DNA of 64,000 nt from Cryptomeria japonica (GCF_030272615.1 NC_081406.1:112935783-112999782); one strand, 5' to 3'. Positions 1-11,214 are shown, counted from the first letter of the stretch. The notes: generated from the letters alone by a model not told the origin. Numbers and translations are program-made.

Positions 1-221
1 GACATTTGTGATCTATTCTTCTCAATGTTTTTCACTTTTTGTTCCAAAATATCCTTTTCTTGAGCTAGTTTCTCCTCTAGTTTTTGTATTTGGACATTTA
101 CATCATCATGATAAGTTTGATCCAAGTTCTGAGACATATAGAGATTGGAGTGACATGATTGATTTCTCAATTGTGATGACATGGCTTCGTAAGAAGGTTG
201 AGACCTCATTTCAACAAACAT
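1..221 (-). pseudogene. N-terminal fragment of gag-like coiled-coil protein (partial, runs off window)
   Basis: On the minus strand an ATG at 221-219 opens a frame with no stop down to base 1. It has a polar N-terminus with several Met, Ser and Gln, then a heptad-like stretch (QKLEEKLAQEKDILEQKV) typical of a coiled coil. The equivalent stretch in the second copy (about 55640-55760) has the same pattern followed by a Gln/Pro-rich region. A coiled-coil start just downstream of a leader suits a retroelement gag, but no zinc knuckle or capsid motif can be seen in this piece. Whether the full gene is intact is unknown. An upstream start cannot be excluded. Confidence 0.4.
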
Positions 222-2126
222 GTCACTATGCAATGCAACTAATGGGATTGACAAATGCAACCTAAAAGGATGAACATGCAACTTAATGTTTTTGTTGTTT
301 TTCAAGATTTTGACAAACTTTTTGGAATGCAACCTAAAGACTCAACCTTGGGAAGTTGAAATGAAGCCAAGACCTTAAATGACAAAGGATCAAATGACAA
401 TAGGACAAATTGACAATGTCTCACTTATATGCTTGGATACTAAGCTGGGTTTGACAAAAATGATATTAATGAAAGGACAAATTTTAGACAAGGTCAAGAC
501 TCCCTAACAACAACTTAGGGTATCATCCAAAGTTTTGATTTTTCAAGTTTGACAAACCAAATTTTTGTGACTAAATACAAGAAGGCAATGATTATGACAA
601 TGACTTAGGATATGACATGAAAATGATCTAAGGATATGATATGACAAGATGAAGCCAAGACAAGATGACAATACAATGATAAGGATATGCGAAGACCAAT
701 GACTTGGAATATGCGAAATGCAACCTAGGCAAGACTTAATTTTAGCATGACAAAGATAATGCACGAATGTCACCTAAATGGAAATCTAGCATGGATATGA
801 CAATGAAATGCAAACTTAGGGAAATGATTTTGAACCTAAGTGCAAAATGAGGACATGTGCAATGAAAAGGACTAAAATGAAGGGAGATGACAATATGCCC
901 TAGGACCTAAGTTGGACTATGCAAAACCTAGCCTAAAGTGACATGAATTTTGAAACAAAGATATTCAATGTTTTGACAAGCCATGTTCAAATGTTGGATG
1001 AATACTTAGACAAATTTGGACTTTTGTTTGGATTTTGTTTTGAATTGAAGGTTGTTGATTTTGAAAACCCAAGTTGATTATGAGCACTTTTGAAAGTTTG
1101 TTTTTGATTTAACCTTTGACAATCACGGAAGACAAAATGTTTGTTTGAATTTGACTCAAGACAATCAAGTTGATTCACAACAAATCCTATGGTTGGCAAG
1201 GGCAATATCTGTTAAATCCTCTAACCATAAAATATAACACTCAGTAGGATAGCTAGATGCTTGGTAGCACTGGCTCCCCCTTATAGTGCACTCGCTTCTC
1301 GGGCATACCAAGCTTCAAGTTCAAGGGACATCACTTCCCAAGAACTTTCTATCTCAAACTGAGGAGTACATGAGAGGTGTCTTCAACATGCGCACATCAC
1401 AACACCTGAACCAATAGATGGAAGGATTTTGGCATCTAAAAACAAGAGATTCTAGTAAGGGCATCCATTCGGGTGGGTATTGATCCGACGAATAAATCAT
1501 CGCAATACCATTCCAGCACCCATTGTCTACAACTTTCGTTGCATCCACTGTTTTTTAGAGTGGTTCAAAAGAGCTTGGCTTTAGCCCGTCACCACTTTGG
1601 GTCATTCCCTCTCACCAATGCCTGTGTGAAGTGCCAGGCAAATCGGGAGGCAGGCCTAGTTCTAAGGGTTAAAACATGCGATCAAATTAAAAATAGACAA
1701 AGCATGCATGGTGTTCATTAACCTTTAAGAAATGAAATGTGCAACTACTTTAAAAATGGCAAGCAAGATGTTTTAATAGAAGTCTTTGACCGCATCCTGC
1801 ATAAGATTCATTAGTAGTTGCATTTTTAGTCTTTGTCACATGTAATGCCAAGATGCTACACAGAGAATTAGTACCAAAGAAAAACCATAGGGCAAGAAAG
1901 AGAATGAAAAACAAACAAACTTGCAAGTAAAAACAACTGATTTCACCTCTGTTTCTGTCCTTACACAGGCGCAAAATGCCTCAACATAGGCGTAGGTCTC
2001 ATCAACACAAGCACAAAACCCTTCTAGACAGGCGTAGAAGTGCCCAAAAAGCTCCGAGTCACCCTATTTCTTGAGTTTTTCACCTGCAAACAGCTCAAAA
2101 GCACTCAAAACATGGTTAAGGGGTTA
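222..2126 (-). other. Leader/5' UTR of family E element, no gene seen
   Basis: AT-rich sequence built from short motifs such as ATGACAA and ACCTAAG. About 960-1725 matches 57040-57840 well, including a block around a shared 9-mer (TTGACAAGC) and another near 1560-1680. The short plus-strand frames in it are not conserved as protein. No RNA gene recognised. Confidence 0.4.
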
Positions 2127-2145
2127 GTTCACGTCGGGTTCACCA
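2127..2145 (-). other. Putative primer-binding site of family E element
   Basis: The minus strand reads TGGTGAACCCGACGTGAAC, beginning with the TGG expected for a tRNA 3' CCA complement, three bases from the putative LTR end (TGTAGA...TCTACA). The matching tRNA was not identified, so this rests on position and the TGG start. Confidence 0.35.
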
Positions 2146-2148
2146 AAA

Positions 2149-3588
2149 TGTAGATCAGGAAATTGAGAAAATATCAAAACAAATAGCAATTAGGACAATC
2201 ACAAAACCTAAAACTGCAATGAAAGCAATCCTAATCCAATCAATGAAGGCATAAAGACAAGATATTCAAATTGCATGAAATTGAAGGAAACCGATGCAGA
2301 TATCTCCTTCATGTGGCTCCATTGTTCTTCTTTCACCTTCAAATTTGATTTTGATCTCACCTACAAGTGCAAAATGCAAGTAGAAAGCAAGTTGTTGAGA
2401 GATGAAATTCACAGCATAAGGCTACTCGAAAGTGTGATTGATTGATTATTTGATTGAAGAAACTCATCCAATTTATAGACAAATTGGAGAGAGGACATGA
2501 TTAGCATGAAGAGATTTGAAAGGAAATTCAAATCGAGAATGGCAAAATTATGACAAATGTATGACAAATTTCTATGCAAGGAGTATGACAAAATATGACA
2601 AATTATGACAAGTTGCTATGCAAAATGCATGACAAACTATGACAAAATTGAAATAGAAATAGAAATTTAGAAATTAGGAGAAATTAGCAAATTAGAAAAT
2701 TGAAGAAAAAGATGAAATATAAATTAGGTGAATTAATTAATAGGTTTTCATCCATTAATTAATTCATGAAAGAGACCTAGGACTAAACAAATAGATTTAT
2801 TTAACCCACAAAGAAGAAGAAAATGATTAAATGAACAAATCATAAAACCTTAGAAATAAGAGGACAAGGAATTAGGTGAAGACAACAAGAAATTAATGTA
2901 GGTTCGATCATGATTCTGACTGATAAAGGACCAATATTGATAAATGATTAAAATTGGTTGACAAAAATCAATGACCAATTGACCAAGATTGACAAGGAGA
3001 TCAAATTGATAGGCACCAATTGATGAGGAACAATGACTAATCGATCCAAACTAACATGATTGAAAAGGACAAGGATTGATGACGAATCAATCACAAAATG
3101 ACAAGATTGACAAGGACAAGGATCGATGACGAATCGATCATAAAATGACGAGATTGACAAGGACAAGGATCGATGACGAATCGATCACAAAAATGATGTG
3201 ACTGATAAGGACAAGGATCAATGAGGAATCAATCACAAAAATGACGTGACTGACAAGGACAAGGATCAATGATGAATCGATCACAAAATGACGAGATTGC
3301 TAAGGACAAGGATCGATGATGAATCAATCGCAAAAAAAATGATGAGATTGACAAGGACAAGGATTGATGACAAATCGATCACAAAATGACAAGATTTCTA
3401 TTGACAAGACCTAATTTGAAAGCGAGAAAAATGAGGAATGTAGAAGAAGGACTCGATGCTCGCAAATGATAAAGACCAAGTGCGCAACATAGAAGAAATG
3501 TTAATGCGACACAAGAACCCTAAAATAAGGCAATGCGCAAATGTTAAAGTATGACTCCGCAAGCGTTGACCATTTTTAGACGTCTACA
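2149..3588 (-). repeat. 5' LTR of family E element
   Basis: Begins TGTAGATC and ends GACGTCTACA on the plus strand, giving TG...CA ends with a 6-bp inverted TGTAGA/TCTACA. It lies next to a primer-site-like sequence. It contains a 47-bp minisatellite near the end that would be U3 in minus orientation. The partner LTR is outside the window, so the boundaries are inferred from ends only. Confidence 0.45.
3041..3400. repeat. 47-bp minisatellite, about 7 copies, each with a short inverted repeat
   Basis: The core AAGGACAAGGAT recurs at 3065, 3112, 3159, 3207, 3255, 3302 and 3353, a spacing of 47, 47, 48, 48, 47 and 51. Monomers read roughly: GATTGACAAGGACAAG, then GATCGAT-GACGA-ATCGATC, then ACAAAATGAC. 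The GATCGAT/ATCGATC arms are a perfect 7-bp inverted repeat in the best copies. Variants mostly change CG to TG or CA. More degenerate copies may extend left to about 2930. Confidence 0.85.
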
Positions 3589-3896
3589 CATTAAATAATT
3601 GATATTGCTAAGAAATTTACTCTTTCAATGATTGCAGAGATCACGACAAGTCTTCAAACACATACAAATCAGGCTACTATGCTGCAATTATTTACCTAGA
3701 ACTCATTCACACTACAATAATCAACAGTGCATTGTACGCCTACACCACAAGACAACAATTTATTGTATGTAATCTTTTCCATGTTATCTAAATTTCCCAC
3801 CTTTTCCCTTTTCTTCTTTATAGCTGGCAATAATTCTGTCAATTTTACACTTATCTAAGTCATGCTCTATTCTTAGTTTATGATTAAATTATTTAT
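3589..3896. other. Intergenic spacer, nothing recognised
   Basis: AT-rich spacer between the family E LTR and the RNase H fragment. No open frame of note and no repeat seen. Confidence 0.4.
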
Positions 3897-4385
3897 TTGA
3901 TAAAATTTAAATCTTGTTGCATTGCCATTAAACATTATCTAAGAGATGACAAAGGAATGTGTAAGGAGATGGTTGCTATCCCTATTGGAACTCAAACTAA
4001 TCATAAAGCTGAAGCGATGGCTGCTCTCCAAGGTATCCTCCTAGCAAAGAAATGGAATTGTTCCCACCTATGGATTGAAGGGGGCTGAAACAATATTATA
4101 AACTGTCTTAAGGGGGTCTCAAAACCTTCATGGTCGATAAGCAATATCATCATATCTGCTAGAGACATAATTAGCACCTTTGAAAAAAGCTACATAACCC
4201 ACATATACTGGGAGGCCAACGGCTCGACTGATTGGGCAACCACTGCGACGGTTAACAAGGAAGCAATTACCACATGGATGGGAGAACAAGGACTCCCCGA
4301 ATATGTCAGGCAAATCATTTGCTATGATCACTATAAAAGTACTCCTAAGATACTTGATGGACAGGATAATTATGAAAAGAACTAA
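3897..4385 (+). pseudogene. RNase H-like (RVT_3-type) fragment of a non-LTR retroelement
   Basis: A frame from 3897 to TAA at 4383-4385 is interrupted by one in-frame TGA at 4086-4088. The product resembles the plant RNase H-like domain found at the C-terminus of LINE-type reverse transcriptases: a KAEAMAALQG helix with the catalytic Glu, LWIEG followed by a disrupted DS-type position, an IINCLKG-like helix, ITHIYWEAN, and a late Asp in STDWAT. Only this last domain of ORF2 is present; no endonuclease or reverse transcriptase is seen upstream. It is therefore a 5'-truncated remnant. The domain also occurs as free-standing host proteins, but the decayed state and transposon context favour a LINE tail. 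Confidence 0.55.
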
Positions 4386-4542
4386 CTTGAGTACTTTGAG
4401 TCATTATAATAATGAGAGACTCATTTATTATATTACCAATGCCATAAGCTCCCATGCTTTTTGAGTAACTTTGATAGCTCTAAAAAACTCATCGGCTAAT
4501 CTGCTCTGCAAGGTTCAAAATTTGGTGTTGAGCAGCGACAAC

Positions 4543-6249
4543 ATGGGTGGTAATAGGAGGCGATATGAACCAAGTAGTTGTAAAGAATGGAAACAGAAGG
4601 AGGAGGTTTGGGACATTCTACAGAAGGGTGGCTTCTCAAAATTCATTGAGAGACTCCACGGTCGCAATGATATGATCACCAGTTTTTTTTGCAAAAACTG
4701 GAAAAAGGGCATGCTGAAAATGTGAAACCAAATTGTAGAAATCGATGAAGATTTAATTTCTCAAGCTACGGGCCTCACAAGAGAAGGGTGCAACTTCTAC
4801 AAAGATAGGAAAGTCATTAGGGAAGCTATCGAAAGATACCTAGTCATCGAGAAAGAGAAGAAACAACTGGTAAAGTTGAGCAAAACCTACTACCTGCCCA
4901 GGGCTTTTGCCAAACCCTGGCAGGAAGTCCTCTTTGTTTTAATGTGGTACATCACTCTAGATGGTAGGTTCACCAAAGTTTATGGTTATCACTTTGTTCT
5001 ATTGAATCATGTTAGGCACAATGATAAGGTTAACTTCCCTTATTTTCTACTCTATTCAGTGAATGTGTCCCTCAAGGCCTACAAAGAGAACCCATGGGGT
5101 GATACGACCATGCACCAAGGCCTTATGGTTCTAATCTATGACCACCTTAAGGCCAACTGAATTGCTTGGATGCAACCCTCTGCAGATTCTAAGGATGAGG
5201 GATCTGACCCTTCATTCTTTGAGGAAGAGGAGTCTGAAAGTGACCCTTTGACTGATACTGAGGACATCATGGATGTCTTAGACTATGAAAGTGTGAAGAA
5301 GAGGAAACACATCAAAACCAGACCTTCATCCTCTAAAGGCAAAAAGCCTAAAGGCAGTCCCCTGATTAGCATTTCTTTGGAAGAAGTGACTTCAGATGAC
5401 TCGGGAGAGGAGCACCCTCAAGGGTGGCTGAAGAAGCAGACTAAAGCTCACACCCAGGAAAGGAAAAAGCATAAGAAGAAAGATGAGACTGTTAAGGAAC
5501 CAGAAGCCCACAAGTAGGTTAAGGCCCTAGAAGATGATCATAATCTGGAAAAGGAGACCATGGAAGAGGTTCTTAGGGCTGTTGACACAACCATCCAACA
5601 CACTCCTAAAGAGGAAAAGACAAACATTGGAAAAGCTGATGCCCCCTCTAACTCTCCCCCTGAGGGTTTGCATGGTTTCATGGAAACTATGGAGTGGCTC
5701 ATCAATGGTTACAAGAAAGCTGTGGACAAAAATAAAAAACTCTGTAACAGAATCTTGATCCTAGAAACCATCAATATAGGGGAAGGGAAAACCATGGCCA
5801 ACTTCATAGAGGACCTAGAAAGTACCATCGCCAAAGCTGAAGACATAAGAGATGCTTTCAACCCCAGGTTCAAAAAAATTGAGAAGGATTTGCTGGAAAG
5901 AAAGAATCTTGCTGACATTAATGACCACACCCTCACAGAAACTATTGGCAAAATTGGTAAAATTAAGGAGTGTCTGAAGAACATTTCTGAACAAAGCCTT
6001 AGCATCTTGAAGATTTCAGCCAACAACACCAACACTCTCATCAGTAAGCTGGACAATGAAAAGGAAATCCTAGACATTGACCCAGAAATGGAAGGAACAG
6101 GGGAAGTTCAAGGCCCCAGAACCCACACCAGAGGCAAAAAGAAGGATAAAAAGCCCAAGAAGGATCTGGAAGACCTTAAAGCTATCGGGGTTTCTTACGA
6201 CGAGCTAGTGACAAAGGCGGAGGACTTGCTGAAGAAAATTTTTGTGTAG
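4543..6249 (+). pseudogene. Unknown retroelement-type ORF (ORF1/gag-like) with acidic and coiled-coil C-terminus, three internal stops
   Basis: One reading frame runs from ATG 4543 (open upstream to 4465) to TAG 6247-6249 with in-frame stops at 4723 (TGA), 5158 (TGA) and 5515 (TAG) and no frameshift, giving about 568 codons. The first ~200 residues form a globular domain with aromatic-rich stretches (CKEWKQKEEVWDILQKGG; DLISQATGLTREG; ITLDGRFTKVYGYHF). Next comes an acidic Ser/Asp/Glu linker, a Lys-rich basic stretch (RKKHKKKDE), then a long charged helical region likely to be coiled coil (about 5780-6090) and a second basic patch (RGKKKDKKPKK). No nucleic-acid polymerase motif or zinc knuckle is present. 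I recall similar ORFs as repeats in conifer genomes, but no function can be assigned. It follows a LINE RNase H tail in the same orientation, so it may be ORF1 of an adjacent non-LTR copy. Confidence 0.5.
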
Positions 6250-6807
6250 CGCCTTCTCAATTTATTAGTTGTTGTTAGTTTTGCTGTCCTTTCTGTTCAC
6301 TGGTTTTTTTTACTAGTCTTTTTGTATGCGACTCTTAAGCTTTTTTCCTTTTGGTGTCCTTTCTTAAAATGTTTGTTAAAGGTTTCAGGTCCTGAAAACC
6401 TATTTTTTTAATTAATCAGAACATTATCTAAATCTTTTTGGATTGTCATGGTTCTTTAAACTACCAGTATGTATGCTTGAGGCTTCTGCTAACTCTACAA
6501 TGTGCTTTGTAACAACATTAGACCCTAGGGAAGATATAATCCATTTCCTTATTGTCCTAGAAATTATCATGGCTTCGGTTGTTAACTAGAGCCACATTTG
6601 CTAAAAATTGTAACTGATGGCCTTTTGCCTTCTTTTCTCTAAAATTCTCTCCATACACTAACTTTATAGACTTCAACTTCTTTGTTAGAAATGGCATCTT
6701 GCAAAACATGACTATCACTTTGTTTTGGGGATTCTACTTTTATTTTAGTATCTTGTTTTTCTAGACATTTTAAGGTATAGGAAGAGAACAATTCACATGG
6801 GGAATGG
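6250..6807. other. Spacer downstream of the unknown ORF; target site of the gypsy element
   Basis: T-rich sequence after the ORF stop (runs such as GGTTTTTTTTAC), possibly the start of an inter-ORF region. It continues on the other side of the gypsy insertion at 27189. No further gene recognised. Confidence 0.35.
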
Positions 6808-8454
6808 TGATGGGGTTTACCAAGTCTGCTCAACACTTCACCTAGCTGGTGTTGCTCAATTTCACCAAATCACCAGGCCTAGTTTCTCTCTAGAAATTCA
6901 AGTCCTTTTAAATATCTTCTAGGGCTTGATTCTTGATCTCTCTAAGGTGTCTGCTTCAAGTGTTTTGTCTAGGAACCCTACCAATTCATAGTGCTTCCCA
7001 TATACTCAATTGTGGCTTCTTGGCTTCAAGTTGTTAAAATGACCTCTTACCATTGTGAGATGATGCAGAGGTATGGAGGTGTATTAATTCATGTTTTGGA
7101 TGCATTTAGGGTCCATTTGAGGTTTTCAATCCATAGGTTTCTTACCGATTCTAAATTCTTGCCTAGAAAAGGGCTACAAGAAATTAGCCCAATTATGCCC
7201 CCTAAAACTGGTTTTTTAGGGATTGGGTGAAAACGGTCCAAAACACCCCCAAACAACTTTGGATTTTATTCAAATATACACCTATCCCTAAATTATTTTT
7301 GTGGTTTTGGCCCCTGATTTCACCATACAATGCATGAACCCCAAAATGAGGGTTTTGAAGGGTTTACTAGGCCTTTAATGGATAGTGAATGAACAAGTTA
7401 GGGTTTTGGTATCAAAAGGATTTTTCAAAGGTTATCCTTGCATAGAAAAATCTACACCAAATCCATGAGCCCCTCCAAACTCTCAAATGGTGATTTGGCA
7501 CACATCCTTGCACTTACCACTTCATTTTTACCTTTTTTCCTCTAGCTGGGTTGCTCCTGGACTCGCCTAGAATAAGGTGACAATCATACTTAAAATCCTC
7601 TCCAGCACTTGAACCTGCATATGTACAATTTACAAGTGGTTTTCTACCATGTACCAACTAGCCGTGATGGTAGAATGTGTGGAACTCATGGGGCAACCAT
7701 ATTTACAAGAAAATTGCTATATACAAGCCAAAATTGGCTGTTTGCAAACTTGAACAAGAAAACACCAATGAATAGTATTTAAAAGACTCTAAATTGAACC
7801 AAAAAAACAATAAAACATAGGAGTAACTCAATCCATTTCTGGATCAATGGATTCAATCCATTTCTGGATCAATGGATTCAATCCATATTCAATTGCAAAA
7901 TGAGTAAAATCAAGCCAAAATGCTGCCAACAAGACTGAAAATGAGTAGTTTCAGTTGTTGAACTTACATCACACACTTCTCCAACCTTGGTAAACATACA
8001 AGAGAGGGTATATATAGGTTTCCCATGTGTGGAGTCATCCTATGGCATTAAATAATCCCTAACTCCAACACTAACAACTTCAGGACAAAAGTTGTCATGA
8101 CAACTTTTTGCAACTTTGTGATTTTTGCACTTTTGGTTTCTCCAACCTAGAAGACCTATTCCAAGTCATCACATATGACTTTTCAAAAATTCCTAAGACC
8201 TATTTAACCCTCTCTAATGCTTATACCAATTTTTGACACTTTTGACCATCAAAAAGGTCAATTGGCTACTCAAATTTACTATTTACACAAAAATGCAAAC
8301 CTAAAAAGAATGAACTCAACCTAGGCCTGCATTGACACAAAATAATAACTCTTGGACCCTCCTAGAGTCCTTATTCACTACTAACTTAGCTAGGGTTAGT
8401 ACAAGGCAAAATTGTGAAAGCTAATTTGCCTAAGTCCTAGGTGCTCCTGCACCA
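6808..8454 (-). repeat. 3' LTR of G1
   Basis: Aligns along its length with 17868-17901 joined to 25588-27188. Shared landmarks include TTTACC...CAACACTTCAC at the start and GTGCTCCTGCACCA at the end. It carries an extra 25-bp tandem copy near 7837-7886 that the other LTR lacks. An antisense ~80-codon frame (6991-7230) also exists in the other LTR but is explained by LTR identity. Confidence 0.9.
7837..7886. repeat. 25-bp tandem duplication in the G1 3' LTR
   Basis: CAATCCATTTCTGGATCAATGG occurs twice in tandem here (25-bp period). The 5' LTR has a single diverged copy (near 26590-26625), so the duplication arose after insertion. Confidence 0.85.
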
Positions 8455-8474
8455 TTCTCTGAAACAAAAGAAGA

Positions 8475-9714
8475 TCATGTCACCTCTTTGGGAATCAGGT
8501 TTTTTTCAATCCCAAGCTTCTTAAACTCTATCTCAAGAACCCATGTAGCTTCAACATCATCCATACCCTAGAATTTGATGAGGTGCTCTCAATAGACTTG
8601 CTGCCTTGTCTTCTTGGCGATCCTTGAACTCAACACCTTCTCAACCTTTGGATTTGGTTTGGCTGGTAACTGAAGGTTGTTTACATCAACTGAAACCTTT
8701 GAGTGACTGCAATATGAACCTTGAACGGGTCCCTTGTATGCAACTAAGTCTACTATATTGAAAACCAGTGACAAGCCTATGTCTCTAGGTAGATCCACCT
8801 TGTATGCATTCTCTCCATACTTGGCTAGAATTGCACATGGACCTATCCTCCTCATTTGTAACTTGTTTGGCACTCCTTGTTGTAGCCTTGCTTTGTTAAA
8901 GTGCACCATGACAAGATCTCATACTTGAAATTGTAGGTTCTTCCTCTTTTCATCAACATTTTGTTTGAGCTTGCTTGTGTTCTCCATCAATTCTTGTCTA
9001 ACTGATTCATGGACCTCCTTCATTGATTAAGAAAAGTCCTCTACATATCCACTTCTTGCTGTTGCACTTCCTAAATCTCTCCTCCAAAATGCCTCTTGGG
9101 TACACATCATATACCACTTCAAAAGGGCTCTTGCTGGTACTCTAATTTATGGTGTCATTATATGCATATTAACCTTGTGAGAGTACTTGATCCCATGTTT
9201 GACCATATTCCTTAGTAAGGCACCTTAACAAGTTTCCCAAGCTTCTATTCACCACTTTGGTCTGCCCATCTGTTTGAGGATGGTAGGCTGATCCAAAAGA
9301 GAGGTTGGTGCCAATTTTTTGCCATAGTGTCTTCCAAAAGTGACTGATGAACTTTGAGTCCTGATTTGAAACAATGCTCATGGGTAAACCATGTATCCTC
9401 ACCACCTCTTTGAAGAACAATTGAGTAATTTGGCATGCATCATGAGTAGTCTCGCAAGGCACAAAGTGAGCCATTTTTCTAAATCTATCCACAATTACAT
9501 AAATTCTGTCATATCCATGCTCTGTCCTTGGTAAACCTACTACAAAGTCCATGCTAATGCATTCCCAAGGTCTATTTGGTATGGGAAGAGGCTAGTATAA
9601 ACCGACATTTGTAGAAGTACCCTTGGCCTTTTGGCAAACTATGCAAGTCTCCACATCTTGATTCATCCTTGGCCAATAATACTATCTTTGAACCATCTCT
9701 TGAATCTTATTAAC
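8475..9714 (-). pseudogene. G1 integrase and chromodomain (degenerate)
   Basis: Pol C-terminus of a chromovirus. Minus-strand order: a CXXC zinc half-site (CIVCQKAKG) near 9620-9650; MDFVVGLP at the core start; VSNQDSKF, where the family has an Asp that is Asn here; [10 protein letters not shown], where the catalytic Glu is Lys; then a GPY/F-like region from 8909 (MRRIGPCAIL). The terminal part to TGA 8475-8477 resembles a chromodomain (KVEKVL...RIAKKTR...EHLIKF...EATWV), broken by a TGA at 8589 and a further TAG. A frame change separates the 9169-9552 part from the rest. Both catalytic changes are G-to-A type, so the enzyme would be inactive. Integrase inserts the cDNA, and the chromodomain would steer insertion toward marked chromatin. 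Confidence 0.8.
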
Positions 9715-10350
9715 TCAAAAATGTCTACTAAGGCTTCCATTATGCTTCTCTTGAATAAGGTTTTCTCTTATTGAGCCTCTAGGCACACAAAGCTGCCCAC
9801 CTTTGAACAATAGTTCATTTTGCAAGGTAAAATCAGAATAATCACTATGAAAGTGATTTTGGTACTCCTTACACACCTTGTAGGCATTTGAAAATTCTTC
9901 ATCCTCTGGGTACAAGTCTCTAAAACTGTCCACACCTATGCTTCTCAATTGGATTTCTTGGACTGTCAAAAGTCTTCTACTCAATGCATCGCCTACCCAG
10001 TTTAAGTGCCCTTTCTTATGCTTAATGGTGAATGTATAGGCTTGCATATACTCCACCCATTTAATGTGTTTATGACTGAGTTTATCTTGTGATTTTAGGA
10101 AATTCAATTCTTGGTTGTCCGTATAGACCACAAATTCTTTAGGGAGGAGATAGTGTTTCCACTTCCTTAATGCTTGCACTAAAGCATACAACTCAAGATC
10201 ATAAGAGGAGTATTTACTCTTGGCATCACTTATCTTCTCACTATGGAAAGCTACTAGTCTTTCTTCTTGGCTTAGGGCAACACCTACTGCAAAATTGCTT
10301 GCATCACATCCTATAATGAAAATTTTCTCAAAACTAGGCAACACTAGCAC
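9715..10350 (-). pseudogene. G1 RNase H domain
   Basis: Frame of about 211 codons. Ty3-type RNase H signatures are visible: IIGCDASNFAVGVALSQ at the start (first catalytic Asp), YDLELYALVQALRKW (Glu helix), FVVYTDNQELNFL (Asp), and KGHLNWVGDALSRR (final Asp). Followed by the linker to integrase with HNGSLSRHF, part of the His-His zinc half-site. It is in the same frame as the reverse transcriptase to its right, with stops between them, so it was part of one pol polyprotein. RNase H removes the RNA strand during cDNA synthesis. Confidence 0.85.
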
Positions 10351-10410
10351 CAGTTAGGTAGCTATCTTCTCCTTCAAGGTTTCAAAACCTTTGTTTGCTG
10401 CTTCACCCCA

Positions 10411-11214
10411 CTAAAACTTTGCCTTTACTCCACCTCTAATGGTGTCTAACATTGGTGCACATATAGCACTGAATTGCCTAATGAACTTCCTGTAGTACTG
10501 AACTAGTCCATGGAAGCTTCTCACCTTTGTTGCTATGTTAGGAGTAGGCCAATTTACAATGGATTCAACCTTTCTTTGATCCATCTTGAGGTTTCCTTGA
10601 GACAACAAAAACCCAAGGTAAACCAACTCCTTCTTGACAAACTCACACTTATCCAAATTCATGGTTAGCTTTTCATCATACAATCTTTGTAATACATCTT
10701 GCAAATGATTAATGTGATATGCCCTATCTTTACTGAAAATGACAATATCATCAAGATATACTACCACAAATTTACTTATGAAGTCCTTCATCACCTCATT
10801 CATGAGTCTCATGAAGGTTCTTGGAGCATTGGATAAGCCAAATAGCATTACAAGCCACTCATAAAGACCCTCAATAGTCTTAAATGTAGTTTTCCATTCA
10901 TCACCCTCGTTAATCCTAATTTGATGATAGCCACTCTTAAGGTCAATCTTGGTAAAGTACTTGGCTTCCCCTAAACAATCCATTAGGTCTTCTATTCTAG
11001 GAATAGGGAGCCTATATCTGATGGTGATCCTATTTATGGCTCTAGAATCAGTACATAATCTCCAAGTACCACCTATTTTTGGTGCTAACACAGTAGGGAC
11101 AACACAAGGGCTAATACTTTTCCTAATTAGGCCTTGGTCTAAGAGATCTTGGATTTTCTTGGCAATTTCAACGTTTTGTTGAGGGGTCATCTTATAAGCT
11201 ACCTTATTAAGCAA
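10411..11214 (-). pseudogene. G1 reverse transcriptase domain
   Basis: About 267 codons of Ty3-type reverse transcriptase: GLIRKSISPC, WRLCTDSRAINRIT, IPRIEDLMDCL, FTKIDLKSGYHQIRI, LFGLSNAPRTFMRLMN and the catalytic FVVVYLDDIVIFSKD (YLDD near 10745), then YLGFLLSQG and the thumb region. All the motifs needed for polymerisation are present in this piece, but stops separate it from protease and RNase H. Copies element RNA into DNA. Same frame as protease/gag C-terminus (11743) and RNase H (9715). Confidence 0.9.

Larger units (their letters stand above)
1..3588 (-). mobile_element. 5' portion of an unclassified LTR retrotransposon (family E, copy 1)
   Basis: Reading the minus strand from 3588 down there is an LTR (3588-2149), a primer-binding-site-like sequence (2145-2127), an AT-rich leader, and the start of a coiled-coil gag-like frame that runs off the window at base 1. 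Bases 1 to about 1735 are recognisably similar, in the same orientation, to about 55640-57865, where the downstream coding region is visible. The 3' LTR and pol would lie left of the window, so the target duplication cannot be tested; the 5 bases after the LTR are CATTA. The lineage is not recognised. The layout is inferred from LTR-like ends plus the second copy. Confidence 0.5.

Noticed and set aside
1473-1721. Plus-strand frame similar to one at 57588-57842
   Set aside because: Similarity follows nucleotide identity of the two family E leaders; the frames differ in length and start and have no known domain.
3041-3400. Possible CRISPR-like array
   Set aside because: Monomers are contiguous with no unique spacers, the genome is plant, and no cas genes are present; it is a minisatellite.
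5709-6077. 122-codon minus-strand frame
   Set aside because: Antisense shadow of the coiled-coil coding region on the plus strand.
6991-7230. Plus-strand ~80-codon frame repeated at 25742-25990
   Set aside because: Conserved only because both lie in the two LTRs of G1; no protein family, and internal indels differ between the copies.
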